A stretch of DNA of 48,534 nucleotides, taken from Oscillospiraceae bacterium (GTDB taxonomy: Bacteria > Bacillota > Clostridia > Oscillospirales > Oscillospiraceae). The translations under genes and the position numbers were made by a program. Location: the NCBI GenBank assembly GCA_017403885.1, contig JAFRDM010000003.1, positions 1-48,534 of the forward strand, in the 5' to 3' direction. Shown one piece after another: positions 9,242 through 15,834 of the stretch. Every line of letters starts with the position of its first letter. The stretch's first letter is position 1. The notes beneath the pieces are model-generated. The model saw nothing but the letters and a program-made list of their open reading frames with translations, had not been told where the DNA came from and did not search any database.

Positions 9242-10501
9242 TCATTCTCCCTTCTGCGGGATCACGGAGCCATGGCGCAGGGCTTTCACCACCGGCAGCT
9301 CCTCCCCGCTCAAAAAGCGGATCAGCGCGCCGCCGCCGGTGCAGATGTAGTCCATCTTCTCCCCGAGCGCGTACTTCTCGGTGGCGGTGATGCTGTCGCC
9401 GCCGCCGAGGACGGTGTGCCCCTCGGTATCGGCGATGGCCTGCCAAACGGTTTTGGTGCCGTACTCGCTCGCCGCCTGCTCGAACACGCCCATCGGGCCG
9501 TTGACGAACACCGTCCCCGCCGCGAGGATGATCTCCCGGTAGTTCTCCGCGGTCCGGGTGCCGATATCCACCGCGGCGATGTCCTGCGGGACCTCGCCGA
9601 GCAGGCCTTCGCGGCGCCGACCGTCCTCCACCCAGGCCAGATCGGCGGGCAGAACGATCGTTTTCTCGTACTGCGCATAGAGCTCTTTGGCCCGGTCGAT
9701 GTATTCGCCGTAGTTGGATTTCAGGATAAAGTCCACGCTGCCCTGCCCGATCTCCCGGCCGAGCGCCGTGAGGAAGATGTTCCCCACGAGGCCACCGGTC
9801 AGGATCGTGTCCGCCACGCCGCGGGAGAGCACGGTCTGCATCATCAGAAAGGCGTCGGAGATCTTGGCGCCGCCCAGCACGAATACGCAGGGGCGGACAG
9901 GCGCCTCCATCACCTCGGAGACGGTGCAGTATTCTTTTTCGAACAGCCGGCCCATCGCCGAGGGCAGCACCTGCTCAAAGCCGCAGAGGCTAGGCTGATC
10001 GCGGTGGGCGGCGGCAAAGGCGTCGCACACATAGAGGTCCGCCAGCGGCGCCAGTTTTTCAACGAGCAGGGTTTTCGCCTGCTGCTCGTGCGTCAGACGC
10101 AGCTTCATTTCAAACAGCGTCTGTTCCTCGGCAACGAAACGCACGTTGTCCAGCAGCAGGATCTCGCCGTCCTTCAGCGCCCGGATCGCCGCGCGGGCGG
10201 CGGGGCCGCAGACGTCGTCGATCCATTTGACCTCCCGGCCCAGCAGCTCTGCCAGCACGGCGGCATGGGGCTTCGTGGTGTAGAAATTCTTATACTCGAT
10301 GTCGCTGCCCTGGTGGGCCAGGAGCACCACCCTGGCGCCCTTGTCCGAGAGCTCCCGCACCGTGGGCACGCAGGCCCGGATGCGGTTGATGCTCTTGAGC
10401 GTCCCCTTCGTTTTGTCCACGGGCTGGTTGATATCCACCCGGCACAGGACGGTCTTGCCGCCCAGGTCCAGCTCATCGAGGGTTCTGATCCCAAATCGCA
10501 T
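9242..10501 (-). CDS. archaeal-type phosphoglycerate kinase homologue
   Basis: This 419-residue protein has the PGK fold: VDINQP at 22-27, Arg40/Arg42 in NRIRA, LLLDNVRF (Arg121), DAFAAAHR (Arg167), LGGAKISD (Lys213) and a C-terminal GGGDS nucleotide loop. Several stretches look like archaeal rather than bacterial PGK, e.g. AHQG and FAAAHRDQPS. Two changes near the 3-phosphoglycerate site stand out: the arginine that follows HQ[GS] (HLGR in bacteria) is Ser66 here, and the residue after His166-Arg167 is Asp168 where archaeal enzymes usually have Ser. It probably still makes ATP from an acyl phosphate, but perhaps not from 1,3-bisphosphoglycerate. It lies 9 bases from the GAPDH homologue and 1 base from transketolase. 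Confidence 0.82.
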   Translation of the reverse strand: MRFGIRTLDELDLGGKTVLCRVDINQPVDKTKGTLKSINRIRACVPTVRELSDKGARVVLLAHQGSDIEYKNFYTTKPHAAVLAELLGREVKWIDDVCGPAARAAIRALKDGEILLLDNVRFVAEEQTLFEMKLRLTHEQQAKTLLVEKLAPLADLYVCDAFAAAHRDQPSLCGFEQVLPSAMGRLFEKEYCTVSEVMEAPVRPCVFVLGGAKISDAFLMMQTVLSRGVADTILTGGLVGNIFLTALGREIGQGSVDFILKSNYGEYIDRAKELYAQYEKTIVLPADLAWVEDGRRREGLLGEVPQDIAAVDIGTRTAENYREIILAAGTVFVNGPMGVFEQAASEYGTKTVWQAIADTEGHTVLGGGDSITATEKYALGEKMDYICTGGGALIRFLSGEELPVVKALRHGSVIPQKGE

Positions 10502-10510
10502 GGCCGCGCC

Positions 10511-11566
10511 TCACTTCTTGAAGCGGCCGATCTTCAGGTTGCGGTTGGTGGCGGCTGTCGCTTCTTCGCTGCTGGGCTGCATCTGCATCACTGCGCGCAC
10601 GCCGTCGAGTGTTTCGGGGATGGTGACGCTCTCCTGGGGGATATGGATGGCGAACATGATATCGTTGCCGCTCTCCACCACGCTGTCCTCCCAGAGGCCG
10701 ATCTCGTACATGTCCGCGCGGCGGTTGCCCAGGTCGCGGGCATACTTGAAGAAGCTGGCGTTGCCCTTGAAGCCCTCGTCGATGGTGACGGTGCGGATGC
10801 GGGGGTGGGCGCGGAAGGCCTCGATGGCCTCCTCGCGGGTGATCTTCTTTCCGTCCTTCGCGGTGGCCAACACGGTAATAATGTGGCCATGGGTCACGGG
10901 GGTGTGCACAAGGATGCCGGTTGCCTCGATATGGGGCATGATAGTCATCAGATCCACCGCCTGGTGGCTGGGCGCCTTGTCCATCTGCAGGGCATTGGTC
11001 AGGCCGCGGTGGTAGTCGCCGGGGTCGGCCACGCGGCGGATGATCGTGATGGCCACCTTCTCGATGCCGAACTTCCGGTCCAGGCAGTCCACGGCGCGGA
11101 TGAGGCCTGTGGTGTTGCAGCTGGTGAGCTTCAGAAACTGCTTGCCGAGTCCCAGCTCATAGTTGGCGTAGCCGTGGAAGAACACGTCCGCCACGCTGTT
11201 TTTCTCGCCGCCCTGGAAGATGGCCTTCAGGCCCATTTTCTCGTAGACGGCCTTGTTGGCGGCGCCGGTGCCGCCGGGAGACGCGTCCAGCATCACGTCC
11301 ACCTTGGCGCAGAGCTCCTCAAAGCCGCCCTCCACCGGGATGCCCAGCGCATCGAATTTGGGCTTGAGGTCCATGTCCACCAGATAGAGCTTGTACTCCA
11401 CGCCGTTGACGCCGATCATATCGTTTTCCGCAAGGGCCCGAATGGCCAGAGACGGAGAATGCCCGACGATCCCCACCAGCTCCATATCGTCCTGCAGCGC
11501 AACGCCGTCTGCCAGACGGGTGCCGATGGTGCCGTAGCCCGCAACGCCTACCTTCACCTTTGCCAT
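10511..11566 (-). CDS. archaeal-type (class II) glyceraldehyde-3-phosphate dehydrogenase homologue
   Basis: The 351-residue protein matches the archaeal type II GAPDH family, not the common bacterial GapA. It has a Rossmann start VKVGVAGYGTIG, the family block IFQGGEK at 117-122, and the catalytic cysteine in SCNTTGL (Cys150). Regions that are usually strict in archaeal enzymes are changed: GP[IL]NAI reads GLTNAL (188-193) and SHHGPDV reads SHQAVDL (200-206). It should oxidise an aldehyde to an acyl phosphate with NAD(P), but the substrate may not be glyceraldehyde 3-phosphate. The ATG at 11564-11566 has GAGGAA eight bases upstream; in-frame upstream codons lack a site. It is the first gene of the leftward operon. 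Confidence 0.82.
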   Translation of the reverse strand: MAKVKVGVAGYGTIGTRLADGVALQDDMELVGIVGHSPSLAIRALAENDMIGVNGVEYKLYLVDMDLKPKFDALGIPVEGGFEELCAKVDVMLDASPGGTGAANKAVYEKMGLKAIFQGGEKNSVADVFFHGYANYELGLGKQFLKLTSCNTTGLIRAVDCLDRKFGIEKVAITIIRRVADPGDYHRGLTNALQMDKAPSHQAVDLMTIMPHIEATGILVHTPVTHGHIITVLATAKDGKKITREEAIEAFRAHPRIRTVTIDEGFKGNASFFKYARDLGNRRADMYEIGLWEDSVVESGNDIMFAIHIPQESVTIPETLDGVRAVMQMQPSSEEATAATNRNLKIGRFKK

Positions 11567-11635
11567 GTTCATTTCCTCGCTTTCTTTCGTGTTTGTTGCC
11601 GGGCGGTGCTTCTTCACCCGGTAGATTTCACAGCG

Positions 11636-11664
11636 ATATTAGCATGTTATTGGTAACTTGTCAA
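11636..11664 (-). promoter_or_regulatory. promoter of the inositol operon
   Basis: On the minus strand TTGACA (11659-11664) and TAATAT (11636-11641) are separated by exactly 17 bases, a near-consensus sigma-A promoter. It lies 70 bases upstream of the GAPDH start. One arm of an inverted repeat falls in its spacer, consistent with repression by the divergent DeoR-type protein. Confidence 0.8.
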
Positions 11665-11706
11665 TTAATATTGGTGTTTTAGTGGTATTTATTTTGTATA
11701 ACATGC
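11642..11706. promoter_or_regulatory. candidate DeoR-type operator (inverted repeat)
   Basis: GCATGTTAT (11642-11650) is repeated exactly in inverted form as ATAACATGC (11698-11706), 47 bases apart. Between them TATTGGT occurs twice, 21 bases apart (11648-11654 and 11669-11675). The left arm covers the spacer of the leftward promoter. I infer binding by the adjacent regulator, perhaps with looping. Confidence 0.5.
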
Positions 11707-11733
11707 TTAGAATTAACAGATTTCACAATGAAG

Positions 11734-11762
11734 TTGACAAATTTGGTAAATTGCGCTATACT
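11734..11762 (+). promoter_or_regulatory. promoter of the deoR-type gene
   Basis: TTGACA (11734-11739) and TATACT (11757-11762) are 17 bases apart, 41 bases upstream of the regulator start codon. A good ribosome binding site, AAAGGAG, lies between promoter and start. Confidence 0.75.
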
Positions 11763-11803
11763 GTCCGCAAAGTGGAAAAAAAACGGCCGAAAGGAGTACG
11801 CTC

Positions 11804-12562
11804 ATGCGCGATAACCGCAGAAAAGAGATGGCAGCCTACATCACCCGGCGCGGTTCTGTCTCCATGCAGGAGCTGTGCGAGGCTTTCCCCGTCTCTATGA
11901 ATACCATCCGGGCCGACGTGGCCTTTCTGGAGCAAACCGGCACCGTGGTCAAGGTCTACGGCGGCGTCCGCTCGGTACAGCAGCAGGAAATCCCGCTCTT
12001 TGCCCAGCGGGCCAACCTGCACACCAACGCGAAAAAGGCCATTGCCCGGCAGGCCGCTTCCCTGGTCAATGACGGAGACACGCTGTTTGTCGACGCGGGC
12101 ACGACCACGATGCACCTGCTGGACATGCTGCCGCAGGAGATCCACGCCACCATCGTGACCGGGAACCTGCACATCATCGCCCAGGCCGCCGCGCGCCCCA
12201 ACCTGGAGCTGATCGTGCTGCCCGGGGCGCTCAACCGTCGGACAAACTCCGTGGGCGACGTGAGCACGCTGGAGTTTCTGGGACGCTATCATTTCGGCAA
12301 GGCTCTCATGGCCACGACCGGCCTTTCCGCGGACGGAAAGCTGAACGTCTCGTCCTACCTGGACTATGAAATCAAGAATCTGGCCGTGCAGCAGAGCGAG
12401 CGGCGCATCCTCCTGTGCGACTCCGCCAAATTCGGGGCCACAGGGCTGATGAGCTACGCCAGCCTTGCGGATATCCACCATCTGATTACCGACGCCGGCT
12501 GTCCCGACGCGCTGCGGAGCCTTTGCCGCAGCAGCGGAACGCTGCTGGAGATCGCGGAATAA
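11804..12562 (+). CDS. DeoR/GlpR-family transcriptional regulator
   Basis: The 252-residue protein has an N-terminal winged helix-turn-helix (MQELCEAFPVSMNTIRADVAFLE, about residues 20-42) followed by the DeoR hallmark KVYGGVR and a sugar-phosphate-sensing domain with FVDAGTTTMHLL near residue 95. DeoR proteins bind a phosphorylated intermediate that releases them from DNA; IolR of Bacillus is of this family. Divergent orientation to the iol operon and the inverted repeat between them suggest it controls that operon. The effector cannot be read from sequence; if the pathway makes no phosphorylated keto acid, the usual IolR inducer would not exist, so another sugar phosphate should be considered. 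Confidence 0.85.
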   Translation: MRDNRRKEMAAYITRRGSVSMQELCEAFPVSMNTIRADVAFLEQTGTVVKVYGGVRSVQQQEIPLFAQRANLHTNAKKAIARQAASLVNDGDTLFVDAGTTTMHLLDMLPQEIHATIVTGNLHIIAQAAARPNLELIVLPGALNRRTNSVGDVSTLEFLGRYHFGKALMATTGLSADGKLNVSSYLDYEIKNLAVQQSERRILLCDSAKFGATGLMSYASLADIHHLITDAGCPDALRSLCRSSGTLLEIAE

Positions 12563-12574
12563 GGAGAAAGCGCC

Positions 12575-13252
12575 ATGTATCGAATCGAACCCCATCTGCA
12601 TACCGGCTGCGTCAGCCGCTGCGGCCATCTGGAGGCCGCCGAGATCGTGGACGGCTACAAGGCCGCGGGCTACAGCGCGCTGATCGTGACCGATCACTAC
12701 AACCGCACCACCTTCGACTATCTGGGCATCGATCTCGCCGGTCCGGAAAACAAGGTCGAAGCTTTTCTGGAGGGCTACCGCCGTGTCCGGGACGAAGGGG
12801 CAAAGCAGGGCATCCGCGTGTTCCGCGGGGCCGAGCTGCGCTTTGACGAAAGCGAAAACGACTACCTGCTCTACGGCTGGCGGGACGAGCTGCTGCGCGA
12901 GCCGGAGGAGGTTTTCCGCATGGGGATCGCGGCCTTCTCCCCCATCGCCCGCGGCCAGGGCGCGCTGCTGATCCAGGCGCACCCCTACCGGCATGCCTGC
13001 ACCCCGGCCATCGCCTCGTATCTGGACGGCGTCGAGGTGTTCAACGGCAATCCCCGGCACGAAAGCCGCAACGCGCTGGCCGCGGACTACGCCCGGGAGT
13101 TCGGGCTGATCGCCATCGCCGGGTCCGACTGTCACCGCACGGAAGATATCGCCCGGGCGGGTATCCTGTCCCAACGGCTGCCCAGCGACTCGATGGAGAT
13201 GGCGCGTCTGCTCCGCTCGCGCAACTATCAGCTCCTTGGCCCGGCGGAATGA
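12575..13252 (+). CDS. PHP-domain metal-dependent phosphoesterase-like protein
   Basis: The 225-residue protein has the metal-binding motifs of the PHP fold in order: HLHT near residue 7, TDHYN near 39, GAEL near 88, AHPYRH near 138 and GSDCHR near 187. This pattern matches PHP phosphoesterases of the COG0613/TrpH-like type that hydrolyse phosphodiesters or phosphomonoesters. It follows the regulator gene by 12 bases and precedes a Nudix gene by 9 bases, so the three form an operon. Its substrate is unknown. A link to inositol phosphates is tempting from position but not supported by any motif. Confidence 0.8.
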   Translation: MYRIEPHLHTGCVSRCGHLEAAEIVDGYKAAGYSALIVTDHYNRTTFDYLGIDLAGPENKVEAFLEGYRRVRDEGAKQGIRVFRGAELRFDESENDYLLYGWRDELLREPEEVFRMGIAAFSPIARGQGALLIQAHPYRHACTPAIASYLDGVEVFNGNPRHESRNALAADYAREFGLIAIAGSDCHRTEDIARAGILSQRLPSDSMEMARLLRSRNYQLLGPAE

Positions 13253-13261
13253 GGGAGACGC

Positions 13262-13672
13262 ATGAAGTATGAAAAATCCTGCGGCGCCGTGGTGTTCACG
13301 ATGAGGCAGGGGCAAAGACTGTATCTGATCGAACGGACGCCGTCCGGGAAGTCCGTGATCCCCAAGGGCCACGTCGAGGGCGGCGAAACCGAGGTACAGA
13401 CCGCGCTGCGGGAGATCCGGGAGGAGACCGGTCTGGAGGTGCTGCTGGACACCAGCTTCCGGGAGATCGCGGTTTACTCCCCCAAGCCCGGCGTGGAGAA
13501 GACCGTGGTCTATTTCCTTGCCCGGCCCGCTGCCGGGGCGCTTCGGCCGCAGCCCGGCGAGGTGGAGAAGCTGGAATGGCTCCCCTACGAGGAAGCAGAG
13601 CCCTGCATCAGCTATCCCCAGGTGCGTGAGGTCCTGCGCAAAGCGGAGGCGCGCCTGTCGGCCGGGATGTGA
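13262..13672 (+). CDS. Nudix hydrolase
   Basis: The 136-residue protein contains a complete Nudix box beginning GHVEGGETEVQTALREIREE and ending TGL, roughly residues 37-59, which binds Mg and cleaves nucleoside diphosphate-linked compounds. The start KYEKSCGAVVF and total size resemble bis(5'-nucleosyl)-tetraphosphatase-like (Ap4A) Nudix enzymes. It is the last gene of the deoR-PHP-Nudix operon. Substrate is not determined by the sequence. Confidence 0.82.
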   Translation: MKYEKSCGAVVFTMRQGQRLYLIERTPSGKSVIPKGHVEGGETEVQTALREIREETGLEVLLDTSFREIAVYSPKPGVEKTVVYFLARPAAGALRPQPGEVEKLEWLPYEEAEPCISYPQVREVLRKAEARLSAGM

Positions 13673-13729
13673 GCGGCCCGCCGCCTGCAGCTGCGCCGTC
13701 AGCGAAGCGAGAGAAACCGTGAGAGTCAA

Positions 13730-13857
13730 GACCTCCGGCTAAGCCGGAGGCTTGATTAAGCCCTAGAAGGGCATGTTACCAGCAGCCCCTAAAGGGGCCC
13801 GAAAGGTTTGCCAACCGCAGACTTTTTCGGGCTGCCCCTCAAGGGGCTGTTTTAGTT
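13730..13857 (+). ncRNA. highly structured RNA-like segment ending in a terminator
   Basis: Five stem-loops follow each other. The first pairs TCAAG+CCTCCGGC with GCCGGAGG+CTTGA around a three-base loop. Then come GCCCT/AGGGC, an AGCCCCT/AGGGGC loop, a stem GCCCGAAA/TTTTCGGGC enclosing GGTT/AACC, and GCCCCT/AGGGGC followed by TTTT. No ORF is present. The arrangement resembles structured RNAs tied to mobile elements (for example HEARO/omega RNAs of IS200/IS605-type elements), but no IscB or TnpB gene is nearby, so the class is a guess. Confidence 0.35.
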
Positions 13858-14035
13858 CGCTTTATTTTTCTTGCGATCCGTAAACGGATTGATCTTATCG
13901 CTATTTCTTGTTGGGTACTCTTCTCCCGTAAACGGATCATAGTATTCCTTTATCTTGAGTTGGAACGTACGCTCCAAAAGATCCCGCCAGAGATCATGTT
14001 CATGTACTCCGGCAAGAAGCTGAATCGGGAAAGAG

Positions 14036-14236
14036 GTGATGTGTTTGACTAACTCCGATATTGCAAATATGCCTTATACGCTGAACGCCCAAGAGGTGGC
14101 GGATATCCTCGGCATCGCCAAGAACTCTGCCTACACGCTGATGCACAGCGAGGGCTTTCCCACGCTGCACATCGGCCGCAGGCTGGTAGTCCCCAAGGAA
14201 AAGCTGCTCCAATGGATGGACGATCAGCTCGAATAA
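14036..14236 (+). CDS. excisionase-like small DNA-binding protein
   Basis: The roughly 63-66-residue protein is a MerR/excisionase-type winged helix: YTLNAQEVADILGIAKNSA, then a wing HIGRRLVVPKEKLLQWMDD. It closely fits the helix-turn-helix Xis proteins found directly upstream of tyrosine integrases in Tn916/Tn1549-like elements. GAGGTG precedes the start; GTG 14036, ATG 14039 and TTG 14045 are all possible, with TTG best spaced. A strong terminator follows, then an integrase remnant, so it is a surviving piece of an integrative element. Confidence 0.72.
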   Translation: MMCLTNSDIANMPYTLNAQEVADILGIAKNSAYTLMHSEGFPTLHIGRRLVVPKEKLLQWMDDQLE

Positions 14237-14244
14237 ACGACAAA

Positions 14245-14277
14245 CCAGTCGGGACTTGCTCCCGACTGGAATTTTTT
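14245..14277 (+). terminator. terminator after the excisionase-like gene
   Basis: A perfect 10-bp stem (14245-14254 with 14260-14269, CCAGTCGGGA/TCCCGACTGG) with a five-base loop is followed by AATTTTTT. Confidence 0.85.
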
Positions 14278-14774
14278 GAGAAAACACTTGAAAAACCGAG
14301 AAAGTAATGTAAACAATATATTCAGAGAAGCATGGTTTGTTGAATTGCACGACGACGGTCTGAAGCAGAACACGATTACGGTTCTGCACAGCGTCCTCAG
14401 GCCCGCCTTTGAAATGGCTGTCGAAGATGATATTTTGAGGAAGAACCCGTTCAAATTCAAGCTTTCGGATCTGATCCCCGATGACAGTCAGGATCGCATT
14501 CCCCTGACGAAAGAACAGCAGGAAAAATATCTCACTTTTTATCAAAGACTATGGGAACGACAATTACTACGATGACATCGTGATTCTTCTCGGAACAGGG
14601 CTTCGCGTCAGCGAGCTCTGTGGTCTCGCCAAAACCGATGTGGATCTGAAAAACCGCTGTCTCTATGTGCGCAGGCAGCTTTGCCGCACAGCGGAGCGCC
14701 CAAATCTTGACGGAAAAGCAGTCAGATCAAATGTTTGCTTCATCTCTCTTTCTGACAATCCCAAAAGTCTATGA
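14276..14774 (+). pseudogene. tyrosine recombinase (integrase) remnant
   Basis: Two frames carry parts of a phage-type integrase. The first (14276-14575) holds the end of the core-binding domain, with GLKQNTITVLHSVLRPAFEMA and EDDILRKNPF. The second, open from just after the T-run at about 14538, continues with YYDDIVILLGTGLRVSELCGL, which contains the first catalytic arginine. Removing one T from the run at 14535-14541 joins them. The N-terminal arm-binding domain and the C-terminal HxxR/Tyr part are both missing, so the enzyme cannot work. Sequence after about 14720 is unrelated. Confidence 0.75.
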
Positions 14775-14863
14775 TCATTCTTATGTTTCTCATACGCTTT
14801 ACGAACACGTGTTTCCAGTTCTTCCCTTGAGATAGCATAAACCGGTATTTCAAATAACTTCAT
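14663..14863 (-). pseudogene. 5' fragment of an unrecognised gene
   Basis: An ATG at 14861-14863 has a good GGAGGG site seven bases upstream and opens a frame beginning MKLFEIPVYAISREELE, with a charged helical stretch to about residue 43 (EREMKQTF). After that the frame runs antisense through the integrase remnant and ends at 14663, so the true gene appears cut off near 14720-14735 by the junction with the integrase fragment. I do not recognise the family. Confidence 0.45.
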
Positions 14864-15004
14864 GTTCCCTCCAATTATTCCTTAATTCTTTCAACAACTG
14901 TATCATTTCCACAAAAAAGATTCGACATATCCTTTAACGTCCGCGCCGGGTATTAAAACAAAGCATCGTCATGTTTGGCCCCCTGTAAAATGTTGCTGTT
15001 TCTT

Positions 15005-15208
15005 CTATTCAGGCAGTACTTCCATAATGTCGCCGATATCACATTCCAGCGCGCGGCAGATCCGCACGAGGACGTCTGTAGAAACGCCTTGGTTTTTGCC
15101 GAGCTTCGCCAATGTGCCCGTGCTGATTTTTGCAGACTCGCGGAGATCTGTCCGCTTCATATTCTTATCAATCAAGAGCTTCCAAAGCTTGTTGTAGCTG
15201 ACCGGCAT
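15005..15208 (-). CDS. small Cro/CI-type (XRE) regulator
   Basis: The 67-residue protein is a single helix-turn-helix domain, starting MPVSYNKLWKLLIDKNMKR and ending CRALECDIGDIMEVLPE. It matches the YozG/HTH_26 class of compact XRE regulators (DL..SAKIS..TLAKLGKNQGVS). ATG 15206-15208 is preceded by GAGGTG. Such genes are typical cargo of clostridial integrative elements. Target unknown. Confidence 0.78.
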   Translation of the reverse strand: MPVSYNKLWKLLIDKNMKRTDLRESAKISTGTLAKLGKNQGVSTDVLVRICRALECDIGDIMEVLPE

Positions 15209-15406
15209 AGTGAGCACCTCGTTGTTTTGAAGTGCTTTTATTGTACCATAACGCAGCGAACAAGGCAACGGAAATTCAACTTTGTAAACATGTTGTTCTG
15301 CAATATGAACAGCAAAAAACAAGCTCCCGTGACGTCCTCTTTTTCATTTTCACCCGCTGTCACAAAAACCGATTTTGCATTTTTGTGGCACGCGGGGGAA
15401 AATGAA

Positions 15407-15457
15407 TACCGGCAAAAAGTATTTCTGTCTGACGCTCAGAAATGTCTTTTGCCGGTA
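15407..15457. repeat. long imperfect palindrome
   Basis: Outer arms of 11 bp (15407-15417 with 15447-15457, TACCGGCAAAA/TTTTGCCGGTA) and inner arms of 7 bp (ATTTCTG/CAGAAAT) are separated by a small symmetric internal loop. It lies about 45 bases before the oriT-like repeat and may be part of the same transfer origin. Confidence 0.6.
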
Positions 15458-15500
15458 CCCTGGAGGTTTCCAAAGGAGGGCAGGGTGGCCTGCCTTTGGC

Positions 15501-15535
15501 ACACGATCTTGCTCGCAAGGTCTAGTGTGTTATAC
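15501..15535. other. oriT-like inverted repeat
   Basis: ATCTTGC and GCAAGGT flank a two-base loop (15506-15521) and are followed by CTAGTGTGTTAT. An imperfect stem next to such a sequence is the layout of MOB-type relaxase nick regions. No relaxase gene remains nearby, so this would be a relic. Assignment is by pattern only. Confidence 0.35.
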
Positions 15536-15834
15536 CTTTTGTTCCGCGAGGCAGGCAAAGGGGTGATGCCGCCGTCTTGGGCAGCACGCCTTTACCCGCC
15601 GAAAACGGCAGCCAAAAACTGCGAAGGAATGAGCAGAGTTTGGCTGCTGTTTTTATCAAGGAAGCAAGGGCGAAATGAAATGCAGCCCGCGCTTCCGGCG
15701 GAACAAGAGGTATATAAATCCCCCGTCCCGCCGCAGCGACGTTCCTCAAAAAGATGCTTGCAAAATGATAGCACGTTTCGGATTTTTCGCCCGGAGTGCT
15801 TTCAAAATGAAAGCAGGTTCTCCAGCTTTGCCCA

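Larger units (their letters stand above)
15209..15834. other. gene-free stretch of mobile-element DNA
   Basis: No gene is supported. The stretch holds a long two-part hairpin (15407-15457), an oriT-like inverted repeat (15501-15530) and a perfect small hairpin TGCTTTCA/TGAAAGCA at 15800-15818. Short open frames across it have no ribosome binding sites. Confidence 0.5.
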
